Assembly: GCA_018821435.1 (NCBI GenBank)
Contig: JAHJME010000026.1
Coordinates: forward strand, 1 to 64,000
Reading direction: 5' to 3'
Origin: Alphaproteobacteria bacterium
GTDB lineage: Bacteria; Pseudomonadota; Alphaproteobacteria; Caulobacterales; Caulobacteraceae
DNA length: 64,000 nt
Below the pieces are notes generated by a model. The model did no database searches, was not told the origin of the DNA, and worked only from the letters and a program-made list of their open reading frames with translations. This document shows, piece by piece, positions 11,540 through 20,512 of this stretch; the stretch's first letter is position 1, and every line of letters starts with the position of its first letter. Made by a program: the position numbers and the translations under genes.

Positions 11540-12421
11540 ATGGCGTTCGAAGGCTTCCAGTTGTCGCAGGTCGAAACCGACGAGGTCAGCCTGCGTGTCC
11601 GCCACGGCGGCTCCGGCCCGCCGGTGCTGCTCATGCACGGTTACCCCGAGACGCACATGATGTGGGCCAAGGTCGCCGAGGGGCTGGCGCGGGACTTCAC
11701 CATCATCTGCCCCGACCTGCGCGGCTACGGTGGCTCCACCAAGCCGCCCTCCTCCGACGACCACGAGACCTCGTCCAAGCGCGCCATGGCCCGCGATGCG
11801 ATAGCCGTAATGCGCCACTTCGGCTTCGAGACCTTCGACGTGGCGGGCCACGATCGGGGCGGCCGGGTCGCCTATCGCCTGGCGCTGGACCATCCCCAGG
11901 CGGTGCGCCGCGTCTCGATCCTCGACATCGTTCCCACCGGCGAGGTCTGGGGTCGGGCCGACCGGCGGTTGGCGCTGGGCTATTGGCACTGGTCGTTCCT
12001 GGCGCAGCCGCACCCGATGCCCGAGACACTGATCGCGCCCGACCCGGAATACTTCCTGTTCAAGGCCCAGTTCCGCGGCGCGGTCCACGGCTTCGACGCC
12101 GAGGCCTACGCCGACTACCTCGCCGCCGCGAACACGCCGTCCGTGATCCACGCCATGTGCGAAGACTACCGCGCCGGCGCCGGCTACGACCGCCTGCTTG
12201 ATGAGGCCGACAGGAAAGCGGGCCGCAAGATCGCCTGCCCGGTCCAGGTGCTGTGGGGCGGCAAGGGCGCGCTGGCGGCCTGGTACGACACCCTCGGCGT
12301 CTGGCGCGAATGGGCCGACGACGTGCGAGGTCAGGCCCTCGACTGCGGCCACTTCATCCCCGAGGAGAAGCCGGCCGAGACGCTGGCGCTGCTACGAGCG
12401 TTCTTTCTTCAGGGCCGCTAG
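11540..12421 (+). CDS. Alpha/beta hydrolase, haloacetate (fluoroacetate) dehalogenase-like
   Basis: This is a 293-residue alpha/beta hydrolase. The nucleophile elbow is GHDRGGR, with Asp105 in place of the serine of esterases and Arg106 and Arg109 following. Asp129 (ILDIVPT) and the His150-Trp151 pair (YWHWSFLAQ) match the halide-binding and catalytic positions of fluoroacetate dehalogenases. A late GHFIPEE supplies the catalytic His. It probably cleaves a carbon-halogen bond in a haloacetate-type acid, though epoxide hydrolases share part of this pattern. It is divergent from tag and interlocks at its stop with the next gene in a CTAG. Confidence 0.75.
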   Translation: MAFEGFQLSQVETDEVSLRVRHGGSGPPVLLMHGYPETHMMWAKVAEGLARDFTIICPDLRGYGGSTKPPSSDDHETSSKRAMARDAIAVMRHFGFETFDVAGHDRGGRVAYRLALDHPQAVRRVSILDIVPTGEVWGRADRRLALGYWHWSFLAQPHPMPETLIAPDPEYFLFKAQFRGAVHGFDAEAYADYLAAANTPSVIHAMCEDYRAGAGYDRLLDEADRKAGRKIACPVQVLWGGKGALAAWYDTLGVWREWADDVRGQALDCGHFIPEEKPAETLALLRAFFLQGR

Positions 12422-12903
12422 GCCGCCACGCCGTCATCCGAGTCAGCGAAAGCCCGCTGCAGTTCGTCGGCGATATCCGCCTCGGCGAACGCTACGGCCC
12501 GGCCCTTGTCGCCCAATCCGACGAAACCTTCCTTCGGCCCGCCATTGCGGGTCGGGGTGAATGTGATCCGGTCGTCCACGAGCAAGATGCCGACACAGCG
12601 CGCGCCCTTGGCGAAGGCCTTGAAGGAACGCACGTCCGCGAGCTTCAACATCGGCGCGGTCACGCCCTGCCAGTCCGGGTGCGGATGGTGGACCCGCGAC
12701 CGCGACGCGGCCAGCGCCTGCCGGACGCCCAGAGCGATCCCATCCCGGTCGTCGGCGTCGAACGCGGCGAAGGGCTCGCTCCAGATCCAGATCCCAGCCG
12801 TCGTCATCGATTGGGCGCAGACGTAGACGCGGGCCTCCCGCAGGAAGGCCTCCGCCATCCTCTCCGGCGCCGGGCGCCCCAACAAGCGGTCCAGAAGCTT
12901 CAT
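12418..12903 (-). CDS. Hypothetical protein coupled to ygfZ-like gene
   Basis: This is a 161-residue soluble protein with no signal peptide and no family I can name. It starts MKLLDRLLGRPAPERMAEAF. A central strand-rich part reads GARCVGILLVDDRITFTPTRNGG, and an acidic C-terminus follows (ADIADELQRAFADSDDG). Its ATG overlaps the stop of the YgfZ-like gene by four bases (ATGA), so the two are translated together. A role near Fe-S or tRNA modification would be guilt by association only. Confidence 0.7.
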   Translation of the reverse strand: MKLLDRLLGRPAPERMAEAFLREARVYVCAQSMTTAGIWIWSEPFAAFDADDRDGIALGVRQALAASRSRVHHPHPDWQGVTAPMLKLADVRSFKAFAKGARCVGILLVDDRITFTPTRNGGPKEGFVGLGDKGRAVAFAEADIADELQRAFADSDDGVAA

Positions 12904-13724
12904 GTCGACGGCGGCGCGACCGTCTCGGCGGACATCCACGCCGGAACCTCCACCCGCGCCGCCCGGCCGTCCACCGTGAGCGCCGCACCCAGCGCCCGGT
13001 CCAGGCGCACCAGCGCCATTGCCCGCCCCTCGCCGCCGGACAGCACCTCGCCCGCCCGCAGCTCGCCGTTCAGCACTTCGGTCCCGGGCGCTGGCGCCGG
13101 GCCGTCGAACACCAGCGGCAGCATGCGGTTCTTGATCACCCCGCGCCGCTTCATCCGCGAGGTCGTCTCCTGGCCGATGAAGCAGCCCTTCTTGAAATCG
13201 ATGCCGTTCAGCAGGTCGAAGTTGGCCTCGATGGGATAGGTCTTGTCCGTCCCCCAGTCCGCGGGGCCTGGGGCGCCCAGCCTCAGCTTCTGCGCCTCGC
13301 GGTCGGCCTCGTCGGCGTTGGCCTCGAACGCGCCGTAGCCCCGCCATCCCAGCTCCGGCAGCCGCGGATCGCGCGACCAGCCGGTCTCCTCGTAGGGCTC
13401 CCCGCCGAACAGAATGGCGACCGGCGTGTCGTCCGCCGCGATGTCGACCTTGGCCCTTAGGCGGTACATGGTCAGCCGCTGGATGATGGCGTCGCGATGT
13501 TGGGCCTCGACATCCAGCCAGGCCCCCTCGGCGCGCCCGACCACGAACAGGTCGTACAGCAGGCGGCCTTGCGGGGTCAGCAGCGCCCCGAACCGCGCCT
13601 CGCCGGGCGCCAGGGTCTCCACGTCCTGGGTGATCAGGCCTTGCAGGAAGCTCCGCCACTCGGGTCCGCCCAGGGCGATGAGGCTGCGGCTCTTGAGGTG
13701 CGCAATAGAGACAGTGTCCGACAT
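12900..13724 (-). CDS. ygfZ: YgfZ/GcvT-like folate-binding Fe-S assembly factor
   Basis: This 274-residue GcvT-fold protein carries the YgfZ hallmark KGCFIGQE at about residues 179-186, with the invariant Cys181. YgfZ proteins bind folate and support certain Fe-S enzymes such as MiaB, and so affect tRNA thiolation. The N-terminus has the usual FLQGLITQDVETL and FGALLTPQGRLLYD segments. I chose the ATG at MSDTVSIAH, because the open frame extends upstream across the divergent glycosyltransferase start. The 60-base gap to that gene may hold both promoters. Confidence 0.9.
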   Translation of the reverse strand: MSDTVSIAHLKSRSLIALGGPEWRSFLQGLITQDVETLAPGEARFGALLTPQGRLLYDLFVVGRAEGAWLDVEAQHRDAIIQRLTMYRLRAKVDIAADDTPVAILFGGEPYEETGWSRDPRLPELGWRGYGAFEANADEADREAQKLRLGAPGPADWGTDKTYPIEANFDLLNGIDFKKGCFIGQETTSRMKRRGVIKNRMLPLVFDGPAPAPGTEVLNGELRAGEVLSGGEGRAMALVRLDRALGAALTVDGRAARVEVPAWMSAETVAPPST

Positions 13725-13784
13725 CCCGACAATTTGGGGCCGCGAGCGGTGGAGCGCCAGCGCGCAGGCGTTATAGACACGCCG

Positions 13785-14762
13785 ATGTCCGCCGCCGCCT
13801 TCCCGATCCTGTTCATCACCGCCACCCGGATCGGCGACGCGGTGCTGTCCTCGGGCCTGATCAAGCGCCTGGTCGACGAGATCCCCAACGCCCGCTTCAC
13901 CATCGTCGCCGGCCCGGACGCCGCGCCGCTGTTCGCCCATGTTCCCGGCCTGGCCCGGCTGATCGTGCTGGAGAAATCCAAGAGCGGCGGCCACTGGTTC
14001 GAGCTGTGGCGCAAGGTGCGGCACACCAAGTGGGGTCTGATCGTCGACCTGCGCGGTTCGGGCATCTCGCGGTTCCTGAGCACCCGGCGACGCGCCATTC
14101 ACAAGAAGACCGGCCAGCCGATCCACAAGGTGCTGGAGGCGGCCCGGACCCTGCGGATCGAGGACGATCCCGCTCCGCCGCACATCTTCACCAACCCCGA
14201 CCTCGAGACCTACGCCGACGAGCTGCTGAAGGGTGAGGGTCCGATCCTGGCCATGGCCCCCGCCGCCAACTGGATCGGCAAGACCTGGCCGGTCGAGCGG
14301 TTCAGCCAGGTCGCCATGACCCTGCTCCACGGCTACGGCCCGATGGCGGGCGGGCGACTGATGGTGCTGGGCGGGCCGGGCGACGAGGCGCTGGCCCGCT
14401 CGCTGAAGGACTCCGCCGGCCGCCGCTTCATCAACCTGGCCGGCAAGGTCGACCTGCTGACCGCCTTTGCCTGCCTGAAGCGCGCGCGGCTGTTCATCGG
14501 CAACGACAGCGGGGCCATGCACCTGGCGGCCGCCGCCGGTTGTCCGACGATCGGCCTCTTCGGCCCATCCGACGAGCGGCTCTACGCGCCGTGGGGCGAG
14601 CATGCGCGGGTGGTGCGCGGCCCGCGATCGTTCGAGCAGATCCAGGCGGTTGACCCTGGCTTTGGCCAGGCGCTGTGTCACATGATGGACCTGCCGGTGA
14701 AGACCGTCGTCGCCGCCGCCAACGACCTCCTGAAGGCCACGGAACCGGGAAAGCCTGACTGA
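13785..14762 (+). CDS. Glycosyltransferase family 9 (LPS heptosyltransferase-like)
   Basis: This 325-residue protein has the GT9 pattern: an opening Rossmann segment ILFITATRIGDAVLSSGLIKRL, a middle APAANWIGKTWPVERF, and the nucleotide-sugar loop GNDSGAMHLAAAAGCPTIGLFGPS. Such enzymes transfer a heptose or related sugar from a nucleotide donor to the lipopolysaccharide core on the cytoplasmic face. The exact sugar cannot be read. The stop shares one base with the dihydroorotase start (TGATG), an unexpected functional pairing that is probably only transcriptional. Confidence 0.88.
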   Translation: MSAAAFPILFITATRIGDAVLSSGLIKRLVDEIPNARFTIVAGPDAAPLFAHVPGLARLIVLEKSKSGGHWFELWRKVRHTKWGLIVDLRGSGISRFLSTRRRAIHKKTGQPIHKVLEAARTLRIEDDPAPPHIFTNPDLETYADELLKGEGPILAMAPAANWIGKTWPVERFSQVAMTLLHGYGPMAGGRLMVLGGPGDEALARSLKDSAGRRFINLAGKVDLLTAFACLKRARLFIGNDSGAMHLAAAAGCPTIGLFGPSDERLYAPWGEHARVVRGPRSFEQIQAVDPGFGQALCHMMDLPVKTVVAAANDLLKATEPGKPD

Positions 14763-16096
14763 TGCCTGAGACCTACGACCTGATCGTCCGCGGCGGCGAA
14801 GTGGTGAACCACGCGGGACGCGGGCCCGCCGACGTCGGCGTCATCGCCGGCAAGATCGCCGCGGTGGGGGACCTGGGCCAGGCCTCCGCCGGCGAGGTGT
14901 TCGACGCCACCGGCCTGACGGTGATGCCGGGCGTCATCGACACACAGGTCCACTTCCGGGAGCCCGGCCTGGAGTGGAAGGAAGACCTGGAGACCGGCTC
15001 GCGCTGCGCGGTCCTGGGCGGGGTCGTCGCCGTGTTCGAGATGCCGAACACCGAGCCCACCACCACCGACCCGGACGCCTTGGCCGACAAGCTGACGCGC
15101 GCCAACCACCGCATGCACTGCGACCACGCCTTCTACGTCGGCGGCACGCACGAGAACGCCGCCTTCCTGGGCGAGCTGGAGCGGCTGCCCGGCTGCTGCG
15201 GGATCAAGGTGTTCATGGGCGCCTCGACCGGCAGCCTGCTGGTGCAGGACGACGAGGGCATCGAGCAGGTGCTGCGCCACATCAACCGCCGCGCCGCCTT
15301 CCACTCCGAGGACGAATACCGCCTGGCCGAGCGCCGGCCGCTGGCCCGCACCGGCGACTGGACCAGCCACCCGGAGGTCCGCGACGCGCAATCGGCGATC
15401 CAGTCGACGCACCGCCTGGTCCGCCTGGCCAAGCAGTTGGGCAAGCGCATCCACGTGCTTCACGTGACGACGAAGGAAGAGGTCGAGTTCCTGGCCGGCC
15501 ACAAGGACGTGGCGTCGGTGGAGTTCACGCCGCAGCACCTGACGCTGGCCGGGCCCGAGGCATACGAGCAGCTGAGGGCCTTCGCTCAGATGAACCCGCC
15601 GATCCGCGACGCCGCACACCGCGCCGGCCTGTGGGCGGGGATCGCCAACGGCGTCGCCGACGTCCTGGGGTCGGACCACGCCCCGCACACCCGCGAGGAG
15701 AAGGCCCGGCCCTACCCGGCCTCACCGTCCGGTATGCCCGGCGTGCAGACCCTGCTGCCGGTCATGCTGACCCACGTGGCCGACGGAAAGCTCAGCCTGG
15801 AACGCCTGGTCGACCTGACCAGCCACGGCGCGCACCGGATCTTCAACCTGGCCGACAAGGGCCGCTTGGCGGTCGGCTACGATGCGGACCTGACCATCGT
15901 CGACCTGAAGGCGCGCCGCACCATCACCCATGACCAGATGGCCACCCGCTCCGGCTGGACGCCGTTCGACGGCTTCGAAGCCAAGGGTTGGCCCAAGGCC
16001 ACGATCATCCGTGGCCGCGTGGTGATGCGCGACGACGAGATCGTGGCCCCGAGCCTGGGGGAACCCGTGCGGTTCCTGGAAACCCTGGCGGCCTGA
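14762..16096 (+). CDS. pyrC: Dihydroorotase, class I
   Basis: This is a 444-residue amidohydrolase. Metal-binding DTQVHFREPG, the carbamylated-lysine segment GIKVFMGASTGSL, HSEDE, HVLHVTTKEE and the catalytic Asp in GSDHAPHTREEK are all present. That is the full set for an active class I dihydroorotase, which makes dihydroorotate from carbamoyl aspartate in pyrimidine synthesis. No aspartate transcarbamoylase gene is nearby. Related amidohydrolases such as allantoinase share the fold, so another cyclic ureide is possible. It is translationally coupled to the upstream glycosyltransferase. Confidence 0.88.
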   Translation: MPETYDLIVRGGEVVNHAGRGPADVGVIAGKIAAVGDLGQASAGEVFDATGLTVMPGVIDTQVHFREPGLEWKEDLETGSRCAVLGGVVAVFEMPNTEPTTTDPDALADKLTRANHRMHCDHAFYVGGTHENAAFLGELERLPGCCGIKVFMGASTGSLLVQDDEGIEQVLRHINRRAAFHSEDEYRLAERRPLARTGDWTSHPEVRDAQSAIQSTHRLVRLAKQLGKRIHVLHVTTKEEVEFLAGHKDVASVEFTPQHLTLAGPEAYEQLRAFAQMNPPIRDAAHRAGLWAGIANGVADVLGSDHAPHTREEKARPYPASPSGMPGVQTLLPVMLTHVADGKLSLERLVDLTSHGAHRIFNLADKGRLAVGYDADLTIVDLKARRTITHDQMATRSGWTPFDGFEAKGWPKATIIRGRVVMRDDEIVAPSLGEPVRFLETLAA

Positions 16097-16099
16097 CGG

Positions 16100-16315
16100 C
16101 TACTTCTTGGCGGCCATCGGCACGGCCTCGGTGTTCGCCGCGCCGCACTTGGCGAAGTGCTTGGTGGTCTTGTCGCGGCACCGCGCGGGCGCGGCGGCGG
16201 CTGGCGGGCATTTGGTGAACTTGCCCTTGGCGTCCTTGCAGGGCGCGGCCTGGACCGTTCCGGCGAGGCCGGCGGCGAAGGCCAGGGTGGCGAGCAGGGT
16301 CAGGGATTTACGCAT
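16100..16315 (-). CDS. Small secreted cysteine-containing protein
   Basis: This is a 71-residue protein with a clear signal peptide (MRKSLTLLATLAFAAGLAGTVQA). The mature part of under 50 residues has two similar short units, APCKDAKGKFTKCPP and ARCRDKTTKHFAKCG, each with a Cys pair separated by basic residues. It looks like a small periplasmic protein of a type often annotated as hypothetical in related genomes. I know of no function. It converges on the dihydroorotase gene, three bases from its stop. Confidence 0.75.
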   Translation of the reverse strand: MRKSLTLLATLAFAAGLAGTVQAAPCKDAKGKFTKCPPAAAAPARCRDKTTKHFAKCGAANTEAVPMAAKK

Positions 16316-16492
16316 AGGAACCTCCCGAGGTCGTGCGTTGCGGATCCCCATCCGGAGCCAGAGCCTAGATCAGCGCCGCCCGGACGTCGCGGATGAATTT
16401 CCGGCCCGGTGTCGAATCCGCCGCCCCTGCCGCGTCTCCCGGATGACGCCCGCCTTCGCGTCGCGCAATCTGACCCAATGGGAGACCCTGAG

Positions 16493-16843
16493 ATGCAATA
16501 CATGATCCTCGTCTACGAACCGGAAGAGGCCTACGCCACGGCCGACGGCCAGGCGAAACTCACGGACATCGTGGCCCGCCACATGGCGCTGGCCGCCGAG
16601 CTTCAGGCCCAGGGAATCCAGAAGGACGGCGGCGGCCTGCAAGGGACCGAGACGGCCACCACCGTCGTCACGCTGAACGGCCAGCAGACCCTGCACGACG
16701 GCCCGTTCGCCGAGACCCGCGAGCACCTGGGCGGCTATTATTTGATCGACGTGCCCAACCTCGACGACGCGTTGGCCATCGCCAAGCGGGTGCCGGTGAT
16801 CGATGGCGGCAAGGTCGAGGTGCGGCCGCTGATCGTCCACTGA
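16493..16843 (+). CDS. YCII-related (DGPF domain) protein
   Basis: This 116-residue dimeric alpha-beta barrel protein has the family signature HDGPFAETREHLGGYYLIDV. The ATG at MQYMILVYEPEEA is preceded by GGGAG at suitable spacing. YCII proteins of this type are found beside ECF42 sigma factors, and the next gene is one, overlapping by one base (TGATG). The family may bind or act on small molecules, but its biochemical role is not settled. The pair is best read as one regulatory unit. Confidence 0.9.
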   Translation: MQYMILVYEPEEAYATADGQAKLTDIVARHMALAAELQAQGIQKDGGGLQGTETATTVVTLNGQQTLHDGPFAETREHLGGYYLIDVPNLDDALAIAKRVPVIDGGKVEVRPLIVH

Positions 16844-18063
16844 TGCGCCGGTTCGGCCAGGCCATCGCCGCCGCCCGCCCACGGGTTGTCGCGGCCCTGG
16901 CCGGCCGCCTGCGCGACCTGGACCTGGCCGAGGACGCGTTCGCCGACGCCTCGGCCGCCGCCCTCGTCGCCTGGCCCAACCAGGCGCCGCGCGACCCGGC
17001 CGCCTGGCTGTGGCGCGCGGCGCTCCGGCGGGCCCTCGACGCCAAGCGCCGCGCCGCCGTTCGCGACCGCGCCGTGCTGGACGAACCGGAGCCCCTGCCC
17101 ACGCCGGAGGAGGTGTTGATGGCGGCCCACCAGCCCATTCCGGACGATCGGCTGAAGCTGATCTTCGTGTGCTGCCACCCGGCGCTGGCGCCTGACTCGC
17201 GGGCGGCGCTGACCCTCAAGTTGGTCTGCGGCCTCTCGACAGACAGGCTCGCCCGGGCCTTCTTCATCGGCGAACCGGCCATGCTCCAGCGGATCACCCG
17301 GGCCAAGAGGAAGATCGCCGGCGCCGGCGTGCCCTTCGAGGTCCCGGCCCGCGCCGCCTGGCCCGAACGCCTTGAGGCCGTACTCAGCACCCTGGAGATC
17401 GCCTACGCACAAGCCTACGAGGACGCTGCCCTGGCTGTCGGCGACACCGCGCCCTTCGCGACCGAGGTGCTGCGCCTGTCCGGCCTGCTGGCCGAGCTGG
17501 TCCCAGACGAGCCGGAGGTGCTGGGCCTGGCCGCCCTGGTCCGCTTCGCCGAGGCCCGCCGGCCGGCCCGTCTCGACGACCTGGGCGCCATGGTCCCGCC
17601 CGACCGGCAGGACACGGCGCTCTGGCGGCGCGACCTCATCGCCGAGGCCGCCGGCCTGCTCGATCGGGCGGCCGCACAGGGTAACAGCGGACCCCGCCAG
17701 ATCCTGGCGACGATCCACGCGACCCATTGCGCCAGGGTCGAGACCGGCGCGGCCACCGACTGGGCCAGCATCGCCGCCCTCTACGATGTGCTGGCGATCC
17801 TCCGGCCCCACGCCGCCACGGCGGTGAACCGCGCGGTGGCCATCGGCGAAGTGCGTGGCGCGGCGGCCGGCTTGGCCGATCTGTCACGGATCGATGGAGT
17901 GCAAGGTTGGCTGCCCTACCAGGCGGCGCTGGCCGCGCTCAGCGCCAAGGCCGGACGACGGGCGGACGCCCGCGCGGCCTATGCCGCGGCGCTGGCGCTT
18001 CAACCGGCGCCGGCCGAGCGGCTCTATCTCGAAGCCCGACGGCGGGCGCTCGAGGCCGACTAA
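16843..18063 (+). CDS. ECF42-type RNA polymerase sigma factor
   Basis: This 406-residue protein joins a sigma2/sigma4 core (residues about 1-175) to a long C-terminal extension of about 220 residues. The core reads DLAEDAFADASAAALVAWP and later LTLKLVCGLSTDRLARAF. The extension contains TPR-like repeats (AVNRAVAIGEVRG, GWLPYQAALAALSAKAG, ARAAYAAAL). This size and layout, with an adjacent YCII gene, define ECF42 sigma factors. These lack a classic anti-sigma factor, and the extension is thought to control activity. Its stop overlaps that of the efflux outer-membrane gene (CTAA). Confidence 0.92.
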   Translation: MRRFGQAIAAARPRVVAALAGRLRDLDLAEDAFADASAAALVAWPNQAPRDPAAWLWRAALRRALDAKRRAAVRDRAVLDEPEPLPTPEEVLMAAHQPIPDDRLKLIFVCCHPALAPDSRAALTLKLVCGLSTDRLARAFFIGEPAMLQRITRAKRKIAGAGVPFEVPARAAWPERLEAVLSTLEIAYAQAYEDAALAVGDTAPFATEVLRLSGLLAELVPDEPEVLGLAALVRFAEARRPARLDDLGAMVPPDRQDTALWRRDLIAEAAGLLDRAAAQGNSGPRQILATIHATHCARVETGAATDWASIAALYDVLAILRPHAATAVNRAVAIGEVRGAAAGLADLSRIDGVQGWLPYQAALAALSAKAGRRADARAAYAAALALQPAPAERLYLEARRRALEAD

Positions 18064-19427
18064 GGCTGTGGCGACCACCCGCCACCGACACCCTGATAGA
18101 GCGCGATCAGCGCGTTCAGCCGGTCGCTTCGCGTCTGGATCAGGGTCAGCTCCACCGCCAGCAGGCTGCGCTGGGCGTCGAGCTTCTCGATGTAGGCCGA
18201 ATAGCCGGCCTTGTAGCGGTTGGTCGCCAGCAACAGCGCTTCGGAGAGGGCGTGGCGTTGTGCTTCGAGCGAGACCGCCTGGGCGCGAGCGGCCTGTTCG
18301 GCGGCCAGCGCGTCCTCGACCTCGCGGAACGCGGTGAGGGCCGCCTTGCGATAGGCCTGGGCCGCCTGGTCCCGCCGCGCGGCGACGACGCCCTGCTGGG
18401 CCCGTAGCCGGCCGCCGTCCAGGATCGGCGCCAGCAGGCTGCCGCCCAGCGAATAGGTCTGGATCGGATCGTTCAGCAGCGTCGAGGCGACATAGCCGCC
18501 CGCCGCCGTGAGCTGGATGTTGGGCAGGAACGCGGCGCGCGCCGAGTCCAGGCTGCGATCGGCGGCGACCAGTTGCTGCTCGGCCTGCGCCAGGTCCGGG
18601 CGGCGGCGCAGCAGGTCGGCCGGCAGGCCGTTCGGAACCGGCGGCGCGCCGATCTGCGCCAGTTCGCGCCCCCGGACGATGGCGCGAGGGTTCTCGCCCA
18701 ACAGCACCGACAGCCCGTTCTCCTGGCGCGCGATGGCGGCTTCGGTCACCGGCATCAACTGCTCGGCGGCGCGGTACTCCGCCTCGGCCTGCTCGTAGTC
18801 CAGCCGTGGACTGTAGCCGGTGTCGGAGCGACGCTTGGTGAGGCGGCGGGACTCCGAGCGCGCCTCCAGCGTGTCGCGAAGAACGGCAAGGCGCGCGTCG
18901 AGGGCGCGCAGGTTCACGTAGCCGCTGGCGGCGGTGGCCGCGACCGCGAGGCGCAGGCTGTCGCGGCCGGCTTCCGTGGCCAGCAGGCCGGCCCGCGCGG
19001 CGGCGCTGGCGTTGGCCAGGCGTCCGAAGAGATCGGTGTCGTAGCTGACGGAGAACTGTCCCCGGCCGGCGGTCTGCACCTGGGGCGCGCCGAAGGGGCT
19101 GACGTCGCGCTGGCGCCCGCCGCCGACACCGGCCGAAAGATTGGGCAAGCGCTGGGCCTCGGCCAGGCGGTACTGGGCGCGCGCCTCCTCGACCCGCGCG
19201 GCGGCGACGGCCAGGTCGGTGTTGTGGGCCAGCGCCGTCTCGACCACCTGGCTCAGCGCCGGATCACCGAAACTCCGCCACCACGCGGCGTCGACGGCGG
19301 TCCCGGCGGGCGTCACGGCGCGCCAGGCGGCCGGCGGTTGGACCACCGCGTCCAGCGGCGCCGCCGGGCGGGGTCCCGCGCAGCCGGCGAGCGCGAGGGC
19401 GGCCAGGCCGCCGGTCCAGCGCCTCAC
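18060..19427 (-). CDS. Efflux outer-membrane factor lipoprotein, NodT/OprM type
   Basis: This 455-residue TolC-like outer-membrane channel has a signal peptide and a lipobox ending ALAGC (Cys16). The two halves repeat the outer-membrane efflux domain, with landmarks FGDPALSQVVETAL, YDTDLFGRLANASAA, LLRRRPDLAQAEQQL and the late FREVEDALAAEQ. It completes a tripartite pump with the two upstream genes. Its ATG overlaps the stop of the membrane fusion gene (ATGA), so all three subunits are translated as one unit. Confidence 0.93.
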   Translation of the reverse strand: MRRWTGGLAALALAGCAGPRPAAPLDAVVQPPAAWRAVTPAGTAVDAAWWRSFGDPALSQVVETALAHNTDLAVAAARVEEARAQYRLAEAQRLPNLSAGVGGGRQRDVSPFGAPQVQTAGRGQFSVSYDTDLFGRLANASAAARAGLLATEAGRDSLRLAVAATAASGYVNLRALDARLAVLRDTLEARSESRRLTKRRSDTGYSPRLDYEQAEAEYRAAEQLMPVTEAAIARQENGLSVLLGENPRAIVRGRELAQIGAPPVPNGLPADLLRRRPDLAQAEQQLVAADRSLDSARAAFLPNIQLTAAGGYVASTLLNDPIQTYSLGGSLLAPILDGGRLRAQQGVVAARRDQAAQAYRKAALTAFREVEDALAAEQAARAQAVSLEAQRHALSEALLLATNRYKAGYSAYIEKLDAQRSLLAVELTLIQTRSDRLNALIALYQGVGGGWSPQP

Positions 19428-20512
19428 GAGCCACCCCCGCGAACATAGACCCGCGCCTCGACCGACATGCCGGGACGCAGGGCCGCGGCCAGAGGCTGGC
19501 CCGGGTCGATGGCGATCCGCACGCCGATCCGTTGCGGCACCTTCACGAAGTTGCCGGTGGCGTTGTCCGGCTTCAGCACCGCGAATTCCGAGCCTGCCGC
19601 CGGCGACAGGCGCTCGACGTGGCCCTTGAGCTTGGCCCCGCCCAGGGCGTCCACGCGCAGCAACGCCCGCTGACCGGCGTAGACGCCACGCGTCTGGGCT
19701 TCCTTGTAGTTGGCGATCACCCAGCGCTCGGCCGGCACCAGCGAGACCAGTTGCACGCCATTGGTGACGTACTGGCCCAGGCGGACGCCCACCTCCCCGA
19801 CCTGGCCGGCCTCGGGCGCGCGGACGCGGGTGTTCTCCAGGTCGATCTCGGCCAGCCGCAGTTGCGCGCGGGCCCCTTCGACCTGGGCTTCCAGGCCCCC
19901 CTTGCTGACCTCGACGGTGCGAAGGTCCTGGCGCGCGATCTCGCCCAACGCACTGGCCTGGCGCACCCCGGCCTCGGCGGCGCGCAGGGCGGCCAGCGTC
20001 TGGTCGCGCTCGCGCACCGAGATCGAGCCGTCGCGGACCAGGTCGTTGGCGCGGGCCATGTCGGCGCGGGCCCGCAGCAGTTGGGCCTGGGCGCTGGTGA
20101 GGCCGGCCGACTGGCCCTGCACCCCGGCGGCGCGCGCCGCCCGCGCCTGGACGGCGTTGGCCAGCGCGGCTTCCTGGGCGGCCAGGTTGGCGCGGGCCTG
20201 GGCCACGCGCGCCGCGTAGACGCGGTCGTCGATCCGCACCAGCACCTGGTCGCGGGACACGGTGTCGTAATCGTGGACGACCACCTCGGTGACATAGCCG
20301 CTGACCTGGGGCGCGATGACCGTGGTCCGGCCCCGGACATAGGCGTTCTCGGTGGCGACCCCCCCGCCGCCGAAGGGCGGCAGACCCCAGGCGGCGAGGA
20401 TCGCCAGCACCACCGCCAGCGTGAGCGCCACGATGACGGCGATCGTCACGGGACGATGGCGCGAGGGTCGCCAGACCGGCGGGGCGGCTCCAGGTCCCGA
20501 GGCGTTGGTCAT
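19424..20512 (-). CDS. Membrane fusion protein, HlyD/EmrA family
   Basis: This 362-residue adaptor has one N-terminal transmembrane helix (residues about 22-45). The lipoyl half-motif VIAPQVSGYVTEVVVHDYDTVSRDQ follows, then a long alpha-helical hairpin rich in Ala, Gln and Arg, and a beta-barrel domain (VRLGQYVTNGVQLVSLVP). It links the inner-membrane MFS exporter to the outer-membrane channel. Both ends overlap their neighbours by four bases (ATGA). The start is the ATG at MTNASGPG, just inside the end of the MFS gene. Confidence 0.93.
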   Translation of the reverse strand: MTNASGPGAAPPVWRPSRHRPVTIAVIVALTLAVVLAILAAWGLPPFGGGGVATENAYVRGRTTVIAPQVSGYVTEVVVHDYDTVSRDQVLVRIDDRVYAARVAQARANLAAQEAALANAVQARAARAAGVQGQSAGLTSAQAQLLRARADMARANDLVRDGSISVRERDQTLAALRAAEAGVRQASALGEIARQDLRTVEVSKGGLEAQVEGARAQLRLAEIDLENTRVRAPEAGQVGEVGVRLGQYVTNGVQLVSLVPAERWVIANYKEAQTRGVYAGQRALLRVDALGGAKLKGHVERLSPAAGSEFAVLKPDNATGNFVKVPQRIGVRIAIDPGQPLAAALRPGMSVEARVYVRGGGS

